35,727 bases of DNA from Acidobacteriota bacterium (GCA_003223255.1 QHYJ01000039.1:1296-37022), one strand, 5' to 3'. Shown: positions 6,924 to 16,090, counted from the stretch's first letter. The notes: generated from the letters alone by a model not told the origin. A program made the numbers and translations.

Positions 6924-8042
6924 ATGATCGGCACACTTGTTTCCAATTACCGGATCGCAGAAAGACTGGGCGGCGGCGGGATGGGCGTCGTCTACTGGGC
7001 GAAAAAGGCTTCCGATGGCAGCGGCATTCTCCTTGCTGCTCAGGAGAAAAGCGGCGCTCCGCAACAAATCTATTGGAATGCGCCAGGCAGCGCCGAGGCG
7101 GGCAAGCTCACCGCCGACGTAAACAGTTACATTGCCCTCAGTGTGGCTTCCGATTCCCGCTCTTTCCTGGCCGTCCAGAGCGACATCAACGTCAACCTCT
7201 GGGTTGGTCCCGCCAACGACCTCGGCGCCGCCGTGCAGATCACTTCCGGCCGCCTGGACGGCATCGGTGGTTTCGCCTGGACCGCCGACGGTCGCATTGT
7301 GTATCAAGGGAACGTCGCCGACACCTATCAAATCTGGATGGTCAATGCCGACGGCTCCAATGCCCATCAGCTGACCAACGACCGTTATTTCCACACGCGG
7401 CCCGCGGTCTGCGAATCCGGCCGCTCTATTGTTTTTGAATCTGACCCTGCCGGGACACACCATCTCTTCAAGATGGACTTGGACGGCAGCAACCTCACGC
7501 AAATCACGAATGGGGCAGGTGAGGGCAGCCCGAGTTGCCGCATCCAATCTAACGACCTGATGTTTTCCGGTACGAGTCCCGACGGCCGCACGCTCCTTTA
7601 CCGCATGGATCTTGGTGCGTCTCCGCCCGTTCCCGTCTCCGATCTCCTGCTCTTGGGCAATCCGGTTTATTCTCCGGATGGCAGTCGGATTATGGCGCCC
7701 TTTATGGACCCGAAGAACGGCAAGATTAAGGGCTACATCCTCCCTCCTTCGGGCGGCCCTCCGCTCTTTGCTGGCGATCCTCCTTCTACAATGGACAACA
7801 TGGGAATCGTGGGCTGGACGCCAGACGGTCGCGGCATGACCTTCCTGGATGACCGCAGCGGCATCCCCAATCTCTGGATTCTGCCGTTTGATGGTGGCCC
7901 GGCCAAGCAGCTCACCCACTTCCCAAAATCCGAGATTCATGGCTTCGTCTGGTCTCCCGACGGCAAGCGCATCGCCCTCTCCCGCGGCGCCATGGAGCAA
8001 AACGTCGTCCTCATCAAAACCGGCCCTAGCAGGCAACCATGA
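6924..8042 (+). CDS. TolB-like beta-propeller protein with a leftover kinase P-loop (deleted Ser/Thr kinase)
   Basis: Residues 1-24 (MIGTLVSNYRIAERLGGGGM, then GVVY) are the start of a Pkn2-type Ser/Thr kinase, including the glycine-rich ATP loop. From residue 25 the sequence jumps to the C-terminal TolB/WD40-like propeller of the large kinase-TolB proteins. Blades are marked by FAWTADGRIVYQG, DTYQIWMVNADGSNAHQLTN, HHLFKMDLDGSNLTQITN, PVYSPDGSRI and FVWSPDGKRIALSRG. The catalytic lysine, HRD and DFG motifs and the transmembrane segment are all missing, so it cannot be an active kinase. The join is in frame and the 372-residue ORF is intact. Its stop overlaps the glcF start (ATGA at 8039), so it is translationally coupled to an oxidase subunit. 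No secretion signal is visible. It could be a neutral relic or a new cytoplasmic propeller. Confidence 0.8.
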   Translation: MIGTLVSNYRIAERLGGGGMGVVYWAKKASDGSGILLAAQEKSGAPQQIYWNAPGSAEAGKLTADVNSYIALSVASDSRSFLAVQSDINVNLWVGPANDLGAAVQITSGRLDGIGGFAWTADGRIVYQGNVADTYQIWMVNADGSNAHQLTNDRYFHTRPAVCESGRSIVFESDPAGTHHLFKMDLDGSNLTQITNGAGEGSPSCRIQSNDLMFSGTSPDGRTLLYRMDLGASPPVPVSDLLLLGNPVYSPDGSRIMAPFMDPKNGKIKGYILPPSGGPPLFAGDPPSTMDNMGIVGWTPDGRGMTFLDDRSGIPNLWILPFDGGPAKQLTHFPKSEIHGFVWSPDGKRIALSRGAMEQNVVLIKTGPSRQP

Positions 8043-9358
8043 CAAGCACTTGCAATCCGCTTCCTTCCGCCTTCGACACGCATCATCCGCCGTCCACGAC
8101 CATTATCGACAAGTGCGTGCACTGCGGCTTCTGTTTGCCGGTCTGCCCCACGTACGTGCTCTGGAACGAGGAAATGGATTCGCCGCGTGGCCGCATCTAC
8201 CTGATGAAGCTCGCTTCCGAAGGCAATGCGCAGATCAATCCCAAATGGGTCAGCCACTTCGATAGCTGTCTCGGCTGCATGGCCTGCATGACCGCGTGCC
8301 CTTCCGGCGTGGACTATGGCAAGCTGATTGAAGCCACGCGGGCGCAAATTGAGCGGAATTTCCCGCGCTCCTCCGTGGAGAAGCGCCATCGCCATTTTCT
8401 TTTTGACACCTTCACCCGGCCAGACCGCCTGCGCCGCTTGCGCGCGCCGCTTCTTGCCTACCAAAAATCGGGATTACAAGCTCTTGTCCGTGGCTTGCGC
8501 TTGGTAAAACTCCTGCCCAAACGATTGCAGACAATGGAAGCGCTACTTCCCCGACTCACGCCACAAGAAGCAGTGCCGGAAGTCACCGCTGCGGTTGGCA
8601 TAAAGCGCCGCCGCGTCGGGTTGCTCCTCGGTTGCGTGCAGCGCGAATTTTTCTCGCAGGTGAATGCCGCCACGGCGCGCGTGCTCTCCGCCGAAGGCTG
8701 CGAGGTGGTTGCTCCCCAAGCGCAACCTTGTTGCGGTGCGTTACTCGTGCATGCCGGAGAAGAAGCCGCCGCCATCGAGCTCGCCAGGAAGACCATTGAC
8801 GCTTTCGGGCACGCCGAGGTGGAAACCATCGTTACCAACGCCGCCGGATGCGGCTCCAACGTGAAGGAGTATGGTTACTTGCTCCGCGACGATCCGGAGT
8901 ACGCGGAGCGCGCCAGAGCATTCTCTGCAAAATGCAAAGACATCAGCGAAGTTCTTGCGGAACTCGATCCACGCAGCAAGCGTCATCCTTTAAAATTGCG
9001 CGTGGCCTTTCACGACTCCTGCCACTTGCAGCACGCGCAAGCCGTTCACTCGCAACCGCGCGCTTTGCTTTCGGCCATTCCCGGCCTCGAACTCACGGAA
9101 ATTCCCGAATCTGCCATTTGCTGCGGCTCTGCCGGCATCTACAATCTCGTGCAGCCCGACTCCGCCCAATCCCTCGGGGACCGCAAAGCCGAACTGGTTT
9201 CGCAACTCAAAGCCGACGTCGTCGCTACCGGCAACCCCGGCTGCATCCTGCAACTCCAGTCCGCCCTCTCGCGCCGCGGTCAAAAAACACCCGTTGTGCA
9301 CACGATTCAGCTTCTGGATGCTTCCCTCCGCGGCAAGCGCTCAGATTTCTTGCGTTGA
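8039..9358 (+). CDS. glcF: Glycolate oxidase iron-sulfur subunit GlcF
   Basis: Iron-sulfur subunit carrying electrons from GlcD/GlcE onward. The 439-residue protein begins with two [4Fe-4S] ferredoxin motifs, CVHCGFCLPVCPTY (about 27-40) and CLGCMACMTACPSG (about 78-91). These are followed by the two cysteine-rich CCG domains typical of GlcF/LutA-type proteins: LLGCVQREFF with QPCCGALLVHAGE, and FHDSCHLQHAQ with SAICCGSAGIYN. The start codon overlaps the stop of the preceding propeller gene by four bases. The usual companion glcE lies one gene further upstream. Confidence 0.93.
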   Translation: MTSTCNPLPSAFDTHHPPSTTIIDKCVHCGFCLPVCPTYVLWNEEMDSPRGRIYLMKLASEGNAQINPKWVSHFDSCLGCMACMTACPSGVDYGKLIEATRAQIERNFPRSSVEKRHRHFLFDTFTRPDRLRRLRAPLLAYQKSGLQALVRGLRLVKLLPKRLQTMEALLPRLTPQEAVPEVTAAVGIKRRRVGLLLGCVQREFFSQVNAATARVLSAEGCEVVAPQAQPCCGALLVHAGEEAAAIELARKTIDAFGHAEVETIVTNAAGCGSNVKEYGYLLRDDPEYAERARAFSAKCKDISEVLAELDPRSKRHPLKLRVAFHDSCHLQHAQAVHSQPRALLSAIPGLELTEIPESAICCGSAGIYNLVQPDSAQSLGDRKAELVSQLKADVVATGNPGCILQLQSALSRRGQKTPVVHTIQLLDASLRGKRSDFLR

Positions 9359-9375
9359 TTTCTGGTACGTGACTC

Positions 9376-9622
9376 TCACTCGAGCAGAATCCCCGGCTTC
9401 TGCGAAATCTCCCGCAGCTCTTCGACCACCGACAGAATCAACGGCACGCCCTTTTCCGTCGCACTTGTCCTGCTTCCCGCTCCGGGTCGCCCGGAATGAG
9501 CGGGCCTTTCGTGGCTGGCGCGGGCTTCGTGGCGCGAAACACGCGGGTGCAGAATTCGCGCAGCTTCTCAATGGGAAAAATCTTGGATTGCACTTCGGCC
9601 AAGTTTCTCCAGATGCGCGGCG
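9376..9622 (-). pseudogene. C-terminal remnant of an Ldh2/malate-lactate dehydrogenase family gene
   Basis: The minus strand directly after the MFS stop codon reads IEKLREFCTRVFRATKPAPA, TKGPLIPGDPEREAGQVRRK, then after a one-base shift near 9443 VPLILSVVEELREISQKPGI and LLE, stop at 9376. This is the C-terminal end of the Ldh2 (NAD(P)-linked malate/L-lactate/ureidoglycolate dehydrogenase) family, with the conserved LIPGDPE motif. About 250 N-terminal residues are absent. The fragment lies beside the glycolate/lactate cluster, so it may be a lost 2-hydroxyacid dehydrogenase. Confidence 0.65.
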
Positions 9623-10936
9623 TTAAGCGGGCAGGCATTCTCCGCGGGTTTCCACGCCAAAAGGAACGAGCAGCAAGCCAATCGCAAAAGCGATGGAAGT
9701 CAGCGCCACCGGGATTCCCAGCGAGCCGTACCTCTGTACGCCCGCACCAACCAGAAACGTGATGCCAGCGCCTGCGAAGCGCGCGAACGAAGTAGAAAAA
9801 GCAAACGCGCTGGCGCGGCACTCGGTAGGATACTGCTCCGGTAGCCAGAGCGTGTAAACCGCAAAATTCGCGCCGCCAAATCCAAGAAAGAACAAACAGG
9901 CGAAAAACCACGGCAGCGCCGTCGCGCCGAGATAAAACACTTTTCCGAAGGTCACAGCAATGAACGTGAGCATCACCGCAAAATAAAATCCCAGCGCGCC
10001 GCGGCGTCCGAGTTTTTCCGCGAACCAGGGCATCGCCAAACACCCCAAAATCGTGGCGACGGAAACCAGCATCGTGGCGCCCGAAGCAAACTGCGCCGCT
10101 AGCGGACCAATTCTTCCTGCCGCTTCCGCCAGCGTCGTTGCGGCCGCAGGCACATACACGGTTCCCGCCCACAATCCGCAAATCGACGCCAGCATGTACA
10201 ACGAATTCAGAATCGTCCTGCGGCGCAGGGCCTTCGAGAAAAGCGCGGCGAACGGCCGCCAAATTTTCCAGGAACGCACGACGCCTTCTTTTCGTTTCCA
10301 GCGTTCCGGCTCCGCCACGCCGTGCCGTACCCACGCCAGCAACAGCGCGGGCAATCCGCCTACTGCAAACATCATGCGCCAACCGTAATGGCTGCCAATC
10401 GCATAATTCGCAATCGCCGCAAGGAGAATTCCGAGGTAATATCCGGTGTGCATGTATCCTGCGCCGACGCGCCGACGCTCTTCCGGCCACTCTTCGGCCA
10501 CGAAAGTTCCACCCATGGCCCACTCGCCGCCGATGCCAATGCCCGCAAGCAAGCGCAAAATAGCAAGCTGCCAAACGTTGACGACGAGCGCGCTGAGAAA
10601 CGTGAAAACGGAATACCACACGATCGTCAGCATGAGGGTCCAAACACGCCCGAATTTGTCGCCGACCGGCCCCCATAAGAAGGCCAATCCCCATCCCAAC
10701 AAAAATAGCGCGAACAGCAATCCGCCATAAAAACCGACGTTGCCTTTGGTGGCAGCGATGCCGGAGTTCGGCAGAAGTTCCCGCAGCGAGGGCACCAACA
10801 CGAGCGCGTAGATAAACGAATCCATACCATCCAGCGTCCAGCCTCCCCAAGAAGCCCAGAACCCGCGAATCTGATTGCGCGTGAGCGGAGTGGTTGCGGT
10901 TGATTTCGTGTTTGACGGCGGCGCTTTAACGCTCAT
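9623..10936 (-). CDS. MFS transporter (sialate/lactate:H+ symporter-like)
   Basis: Inner-membrane major facilitator protein of 437 residues with about twelve hydrophobic helices. The loop 2-3 signature is GPVGDKFGRVWTL. Helix 4/5 carries GIGIGGEWAMGGTFVAEEWP followed by EERRRVGAG. The second-half loop is AMPWFAEKLGRRG. The pattern LDGMDSFIYALVLVPSLREL near the N-terminus is typical of the SHS group, which includes lactate carriers, and that fits the neighbouring glycolate/lactate genes and the loss of the LctP-type permease. The substrate is inferred from context only. I prefer ATG 10936; a GTG at 10948 would add four residues. It is transcribed towards glcF. Confidence 0.85.
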   Translation of the reverse strand: MSVKAPPSNTKSTATTPLTRNQIRGFWASWGGWTLDGMDSFIYALVLVPSLRELLPNSGIAATKGNVGFYGGLLFALFLLGWGLAFLWGPVGDKFGRVWTLMLTIVWYSVFTFLSALVVNVWQLAILRLLAGIGIGGEWAMGGTFVAEEWPEERRRVGAGYMHTGYYLGILLAAIANYAIGSHYGWRMMFAVGGLPALLLAWVRHGVAEPERWKRKEGVVRSWKIWRPFAALFSKALRRRTILNSLYMLASICGLWAGTVYVPAAATTLAEAAGRIGPLAAQFASGATMLVSVATILGCLAMPWFAEKLGRRGALGFYFAVMLTFIAVTFGKVFYLGATALPWFFACLFFLGFGGANFAVYTLWLPEQYPTECRASAFAFSTSFARFAGAGITFLVGAGVQRYGSLGIPVALTSIAFAIGLLLVPFGVETRGECLPA

Positions 10937-11006
10937 GACAGCGGGCACTATATCACGCGTAGCTGGTAACTCGTGAAGTTCCCAGCCGCGGACGAATTGT
11001 AGGGTA

Positions 11007-11028
11007 GGGTGGCGCTTTAGCGCCTCCC
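11007..11028. repeat. REP-like palindrome
   Basis: GGCGC-TTTA-GCGCC (11011-11024), flanked by GGGT and TCCC that extend the stem, lies upstream of the MFS gene. It looks like a short extragenic palindrome. There is no T run, so it is a poor terminator. Confidence 0.45.
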
Positions 11029-11450
11029 AATAATATTTTGAGCCTTTGCGGACTGAGCACTAGCGGTAGCCGCCCCAGAAGAAATAAATCGTCATGCTCG
11101 TGCCGACCAGGAAGTTTTTGGGAGTGAGCAAGTAGGTGAGGCCTGCTGCTAGGATTCTGAGGACCGCAGTAACGTCCAATGCAGCAGAAGCCTTCTGGTT
11201 TTGCTGACATCCTATCTTCAGAACGCACCCGCCGGAACATGTCACCCCAAATCCCCGCGGTTGTATGCCGACGCCTGGGAGTTTATTAAATCTCGCAGTC
11301 AATCGCTTTGCTCTGCCGGATGACGCCGCTTTCGTCTCAGAGGGCTGCGTAAGGCCCCCGCCCGGCCCAGACCTAACTCTTAACATAGCGGTTGACCAAT
11401 CGAAAGACTAGCAACTAGCAGGGATGCTCCAAAATGCTCCAAGTCCTTTC
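11029..11450. other. Gene-poor stretch between divergent transporter genes
   Basis: I find no convincing gene here. The minus-strand frame 11060-11386 is open and ends in LRILAAGLTYLLTPKNFLVG, then TSMTIYFFWGGYR. That end looks like a membrane or beta-barrel C-terminus and might be a relic of a longer gene, but the N-terminal part is not protein-like and there is no start signal. Confidence 0.4.
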
Positions 11451-11479
11451 TTGACAACTCCCGCCGACCCGTATATGAA
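11451..11479 (+). promoter_or_regulatory. Sigma-70-type promoter of the MHS transporter gene
   Basis: TTGACA (11451-11456), 17-base spacer, TATGAA (11474-11479). It faces the transporter gene at 11657 and would give a leader of about 170 bases. The -35 box is a perfect consensus match. Confidence 0.6.
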
Positions 11480-11656
11480 CTTGGCGTTCCCGAAGCCCTT
11501 CCGCCAAGGAAGACCTGGCTCGCGCCCCTTACTGCGAGTCCCAGGACGGATTCAACGGAAGGGGAAGGACACGGCAAGAAGAGGTGTGCGCAACGCTTGC
11601 CTTAGAGCGAAGTCAAGGCACATCCATGCGGCAGTTAAGAGCGTCGAGGAGGAACC

Positions 11657-13117
11657 ATGGCTAGCCGAGCAGACGCAATCCCCATGGGCGGTACGGCCGC
11701 ATACGGCATCTGGAGGGTGATTCTCGCCTCGGCTGTCGGCACCATGATTGAGTGGTACGACTTCTACATTTTTGGCAGTCTGGCGGCTGTACTGTCGCCC
11801 TTATTTTATCCACCAGGGAACCAGACGTTTGCGTACATCGCCTACTTGGCCACGTTTGCCGTCGGCTTTGTTGTTCGCCCCTTTGGGGCGCTCTTCTTCG
11901 GGCGCATCGGAGACCTGGTGGGACGTAAATATGCATTCCTCGTGACTTTGTCGATTATGGGCGGGGCAACGGCGATCATTGGGATGCTGCCTACTTTCAG
12001 GACCGCGGGATGGTTTGCGCCCATATGTCTCCTTGGCATCCGTATCCTCCAAGGGCTGGCGCTCGGTGGTGAATACGGAGGAGCAACGGTATACGTGGCG
12101 GAACATGTGCCGGACCACAAACGCGGTTTCTATACCAGCTTCATTCAGATCACCGCAACGCTTGGTCTTTTTATTTCCCTGATCGTCATCCTGGCGACGC
12201 AGTCTTCGATGAGCAGGGAGGCTTTTTCGGCCTGGGGCTGGCGCATCCCGTTCCTGATTTCCATCTTCATGCTGGCAATTTCGCTCTACATCCGTCTGCG
12301 GATGAAGGAGTCGCCTATCTTTACATCCATCAAAACCGCGGGCATGACCTCCCTGCAGCCGCTCAGAGATGCTTTCGGAAAGTGGGAGAATCTCAAGCGC
12401 GTGCTGATCTCCTTGTTCGGCGCAACCGCGGGTCAAGGAGTTGTGTGGTACTGCGGTCAGTTCTATGCTCTTTTCTACATGCAGACCATTCTCAGGGTGA
12501 ATCCCACGCTGGCGAACAAAATCGTGGCTTTAGCGGTGCTGCTCGGAATGCCGTTCTTCACTGTGTTTGGAGCCCTGTCAGACCGCATCGGACGAAAAAA
12601 AATCATCATGGCCGGCTGCTTGATCGCCGTCGTTACCTATATCCCGCTTTACAAAGCCATGCAGCAAGCCGCCGGAAGCAATATCGTATCGCTATGGTCC
12701 ACGCGCAATGCGCTAACGGGCGCAATTAGCCTGACGGCAGTGACCACGGACGCAAAAGGCGCCTTCGTGGCCGCAAGAGAAGCAAGCAATCCCAACGTTC
12801 CCCTGCTTGTGCTGCTCGTCTTTATCCAAGTGATTTATGTTTGCATGGTGTACGGTCCCATCGCCGCGTACTTGGTCGAAGCATTTCCGGCAAAGATCCG
12901 TTACACCTCGCTTTCTTTGCCCTATCACATAGGCAACGGAGTGTTCGGAGGATTGTTGCCGCTAATTGGGCTTTCCGTGTGCGCTGCCACCCACAACATT
13001 TATTCGGGGCTGTATTACCCCATGGGAATTGCTGCTCTCACTTTCGTCGTTGGTAGCCTCTTGTTAGAAGAAACCCATGGCACGAAGATCTGGGACGAAG
13101 TGGGAGGCATGAAGTAG
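11657..13117 (+). CDS. MFS transporter, metabolite:H+ symporter (MHS) family
   Basis: Proton-coupled carrier of 486 residues in the inner membrane, of the ProP/ShiA-like MHS group. Diagnostic pieces are ASAVGTMIEWYDFYIFGSLA near the N-terminus, FFGRIGDLVGRKYAF at loop 2-3, LGGEYGGATVYVAEHVPDHK at helix 4-5 and GALSDRIGRKK in the second half. The loop before helix 9 is longer than usual (about 60 residues, 330-390). A strong GAGGAGG precedes the ATG. A consensus promoter lies upstream, and the next gene, acetyl-CoA synthetase, follows on the same strand. A monocarboxylate such as acetate or propionate is therefore a reasonable guess as substrate, but the family also carries dicarboxylates, shikimate and osmolytes. 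Confidence 0.88.
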   Translation: MASRADAIPMGGTAAYGIWRVILASAVGTMIEWYDFYIFGSLAAVLSPLFYPPGNQTFAYIAYLATFAVGFVVRPFGALFFGRIGDLVGRKYAFLVTLSIMGGATAIIGMLPTFRTAGWFAPICLLGIRILQGLALGGEYGGATVYVAEHVPDHKRGFYTSFIQITATLGLFISLIVILATQSSMSREAFSAWGWRIPFLISIFMLAISLYIRLRMKESPIFTSIKTAGMTSLQPLRDAFGKWENLKRVLISLFGATAGQGVVWYCGQFYALFYMQTILRVNPTLANKIVALAVLLGMPFFTVFGALSDRIGRKKIIMAGCLIAVVTYIPLYKAMQQAAGSNIVSLWSTRNALTGAISLTAVTTDAKGAFVAAREASNPNVPLLVLLVFIQVIYVCMVYGPIAAYLVEAFPAKIRYTSLSLPYHIGNGVFGGLLPLIGLSVCAATHNIYSGLYYPMGIAALTFVVGSLLLEETHGTKIWDEVGGMK

Positions 13118-13280
13118 TCGGTGCCAGGCAGCCAGGGGGCCAGGCAATTGACTCGCGCCCCCGCGCGGTAGCATCATTTTTGGCGGACGAGTTTCTTCTA
13201 TCCTCGGGGAAAGCGCCCGAGCCGAAGCTGTCCCACATCGCTACGCCTTAGTGAATCCATCGTCCAAGGGAGCCGCCATC

Positions 13281-15404
13281 GTGGCCACACCGCGTCAGAA
13301 ACTAAACACAAAAGAGCATAAAACCAAACTGAAAGTCAGTGAGGCGCAAATCGCCGTCCACTGGAAAGAGGAAGGCTATTACCGCCCGCCCGCGAAATTC
13401 ATTGGCCAGGCCAACCTCTACGACCCGGACTTCGTCGCGAAGTTCGACGAAAAATATTTTCCGGAGTGTTTCCGACATTACGCCGAACTGCTCGACTGGG
13501 ATCAGTACTGGCACACCACGCTGGACACCGAGCATCCTCCGTTCTGGAAATGGTTTGTCGGCGGCAAGCTCAACGCCTGCTACAACTGCGTGGACCGCCA
13601 TCTCGCCAAATATAAGAACAAAGCCGCGCTCGTTTTTGTTCCGGAGCCCGAGGGTGAATCCGCCACGGCCATCACCTATCAGGAGCTGTACCGGCGCGTG
13701 AACGAAACCGCGGCTCTTCTGCGTGACTTTGCGGGACTGAAATCCGGCGACCGCGTCACCATTCACATGCCCATGATTCCCGAGTTGCCCATCACCATGC
13801 TGGCCTGCGCGCGCCTGGGCATCGTGCATTCCGTCGTTTTCGGCGGATTCAGCGGCGAGGCTTGCGGTTTGCGCGCTGCCGATTCCGGCAGCCGCGTGCT
13901 GATTTACGCCGACGGTTATTGGCGCAACGGTAAGTGCGTGGATCATAAGGCCGCCGCGGACATCGCGGTACAAACCGCCAAAAAAGAAGGCCAGGACATC
14001 GACAAGGTTCTGGTGTGGAAGCGCTACGCCGGCAAGTACAGCTCCGACACGCCGATGGTCATGGAGCGCGATGATTTCATCGACGACGTTTTGCAGGACT
14101 ACCGCGGCCACATCGTCGAGCCCGTTTCACAGGACTCCGAAGCTCCGCTCTTTTTGATGTACACCAGCGGCACGACCGGAAAACCGAAGGGCTGTCAGCA
14201 CCGCACCGGCGGTTATATGGCTTACGTGACCGGCACGGCGAAGTATTACCAGGACATTCATCCCGAAGACGTCTACTGGTGCATGGCCGACATCGGCTGG
14301 ATCACCGGGCACTCTTACATTGTTTACGGGCCCCTCGCACTCGCGGCCACCAGCGTTCTCTACGAAGGCGTGCCGCAATTCCCGGACGTTGGCCGCCCTT
14401 GGCGTATCGCGGAAAGGCTCGGCGTAAATATTTTCCACACGTCGCCGACCGCCATTCGAATGCTGCGTAAAGCCGGCGCCGACGAGCCGAGAAAATACAA
14501 CTATCGCTTCAAGCACATGACCACCGTCGGCGAGCCCATCGAGCCGGAAGTCTGGCAGTGGTACTACGAAGTCGTGGGCAAAGGCGAAGCCGTGATCGTG
14601 GATACCTGGTGGCAGACCGAAACCGGCGGTTTTCTCTGTTCCACTAAACCCGCTCTTGACCCCATGAAGCCCGGCAGTGCGGGTCCGCCGGTGCTGGGAA
14701 TTTATCCGGTGATCTGGGATGAAAATGGAAACGAAGTGACCGCTGGCTCGCACATGGCCGGAAATATTTGCATTCGCAATCCCTGGCCTGGAATCATGCA
14801 AACGATTTGGGGCGATCCCCAGCGCTTCGTCAATCAGTACTACAAGAAGTACAACAAGCACCCGCACAGCAAAGACTGGCGCGATTGGCCATATTACGCT
14901 GCGGATGGCGCGGTGCTTCCCGCCGACGGCTACTACCGCATCCTCGGGCGCGTGGACGACGTAATCAACGTGGCCGGCCACCGCCTAGGAACCAAGGAAG
15001 TGGAATCCGCTTGCCTCACGATTCCGGAAGTTGCCGAAGCGGCCGTGGTTCCCGCTGTCGACGAAGTCAAGGGCCGAGTTCCGGTCGTTTACATTTCACT
15101 GAAGCCTGGCGTTCTGCCAAAGAAAGAGATCAATGAAAAAGTCACTGCTACCATCGAAACCATGATCGGCAAAATCGCACGGCCCAAGAACATCCACATC
15201 GTGCCGGATATGCCCAAGACGCGCTCGGGCAAAATTATGCGCCGCGTGCTGGCCGCCATTTCGAATCGCATGGATACGGGAGACATTACCACGCTGGCGA
15301 ATCCCGATATCGTCGAGCAAATTCGCGAACTCGTGCAGGGACGCGCGGTTTTGCCACTTCAGGAAGGCCCGGAGGACATCAAGCGCTTCGGCCAAGAACC
15401 TTAG
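13281..15404 (+). CDS. acs: Acetyl-CoA synthetase (AMP-forming)
   Basis: Activates acetate with ATP and CoA to acetyl-CoA through acetyl-AMP. The 707-residue product contains the ACS N-terminal domain (YPECF-type region, DWDQYWHTTLDTEHPPFWKW). The ATP loop is YTSGTTGKPKG, the adenylate motif is VDTWWQTETGG, and TVGEPIEPEVW is present. The hinge GRVDDVINVAGHRLG and the C-terminal PKTRSGKIMRRVL carry the lysine that in this family is controlled by acetylation. The Trp in WWQTE favours acetate over longer acids. It is longer than the 652-residue E. coli enzyme, mainly through an insert around QYYKKYNKHPHSKDW. I start at GTG 13281 (AAGGGAG upstream); a GTG at 13251 lacks such a site. It probably works with the upstream carrier. 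Confidence 0.93.
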   Translation: MATPRQKLNTKEHKTKLKVSEAQIAVHWKEEGYYRPPAKFIGQANLYDPDFVAKFDEKYFPECFRHYAELLDWDQYWHTTLDTEHPPFWKWFVGGKLNACYNCVDRHLAKYKNKAALVFVPEPEGESATAITYQELYRRVNETAALLRDFAGLKSGDRVTIHMPMIPELPITMLACARLGIVHSVVFGGFSGEACGLRAADSGSRVLIYADGYWRNGKCVDHKAAADIAVQTAKKEGQDIDKVLVWKRYAGKYSSDTPMVMERDDFIDDVLQDYRGHIVEPVSQDSEAPLFLMYTSGTTGKPKGCQHRTGGYMAYVTGTAKYYQDIHPEDVYWCMADIGWITGHSYIVYGPLALAATSVLYEGVPQFPDVGRPWRIAERLGVNIFHTSPTAIRMLRKAGADEPRKYNYRFKHMTTVGEPIEPEVWQWYYEVVGKGEAVIVDTWWQTETGGFLCSTKPALDPMKPGSAGPPVLGIYPVIWDENGNEVTAGSHMAGNICIRNPWPGIMQTIWGDPQRFVNQYYKKYNKHPHSKDWRDWPYYAADGAVLPADGYYRILGRVDDVINVAGHRLGTKEVESACLTIPEVAEAAVVPAVDEVKGRVPVVYISLKPGVLPKKEINEKVTATIETMIGKIARPKNIHIVPDMPKTRSGKIMRRVLAAISNRMDTGDITTLANPDIVEQIRELVQGRAVLPLQEGPEDIKRFGQEP

Positions 15405-15757
15405 CCATCCCTATCGGACTGTGGAGCTACACCCTCCGGAAAGGTCGGGAGTCTGTTCCTCCCCGCGTCTAACCATTTTGCTATCAGCAGCTTAAGAGGG
15501 CCAGAGAGAAACACGCGCGAGGGCCAAAATTCCGCTAAAGGTATGAGAGGCGACTCTGCACGCTCCCCCGACGGACCTTCCCGTCGCCGCACCCCCTGTT
15601 CAACGCACCGAAGCGCCTCGGTTTCACTGAGCAGTTGGTTGCGGCGCCGTCCTAGTACAACGGTACTTCTCAGGCTTGAATCGATTTTGTATCGGGAGTC
15701 CTATTGTTCGCTGGCCCCCTGCCCAGATACACTCTGGCTTCGGTCAGGAGGACGGTC
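15405..15757. other. Intergenic region between acs and the PilZ gene
   Basis: 353 bases without a supported gene. No strong terminator follows acs. A weak promoter-like TTGAAT lies at 15676, and AGGAGG at 15746-15751 is the ribosome binding site of the next gene. Confidence 0.5.
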
Positions 15758-16090
15758 TTGACGGGCTCCGAACGCCGCACCACCCAGCGCTTCACCATGC
15801 GGCTGCCGCTTACGGTTCGCTGGACGTCCGGCGCCGCTGTAGGCGAAACCAGCACCGAATCGCGGGACGTCAGCTCCCGCGGTGTCTACTTCTATCTTTC
15901 CAAAGACGTCAAAGAAGGCTCGCCGGTCGAGATTCTTCTCACGTTGCCCAACGAGATTACCATGGCTGGTCCGGTGCGCGTGCGTTGCCTGGGCCGCGTG
16001 CAGCGTACCGAGCCGCGCGAGGAAGGCGCCGTCGGCGTGGTTGCCGCGATCGAGCGGTACGAGTTCCTCCGCGGCGACGAAGACCGATAG
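15758..16090 (+). CDS. PilZ-domain protein (predicted c-di-GMP binding)
   Basis: A single PilZ domain of 110 residues. The RxxxR region is ERRTTQRF (residues about 5-12) and the second binding motif is SRDVSSRGVYFYL (D-x-S-x-x-G). A beta-barrel core follows with PVEILLTLPNEITMAGPVRV and GVVAAIERYEF. Such proteins bind cyclic di-GMP and act on motility, exopolysaccharide or gene expression through partners; the partner is not identifiable here. I start at TTG 15758 because a perfect AGGAGG lies six bases upstream. The longer frame from 15704 lacks such a site. Both ligand motifs are intact. Confidence 0.85.
   Translation: MTGSERRTTQRFTMRLPLTVRWTSGAAVGETSTESRDVSSRGVYFYLSKDVKEGSPVEILLTLPNEITMAGPVRVRCLGRVQRTEPREEGAVGVVAAIERYEFLRGDEDR

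Noticed and set aside
6861-8045. 394-residue minus-strand frame
   Set aside because: Antisense shadow of the TolB propeller gene; no recognisable domain.
9438-10850. 470-residue minus-strand frame overlapping the MFS gene
   Set aside because: Out-of-frame shadow of the MFS gene, arginine- and cysteine-rich, without membrane helices. Its last part is in the frame of the Ldh2 relic.
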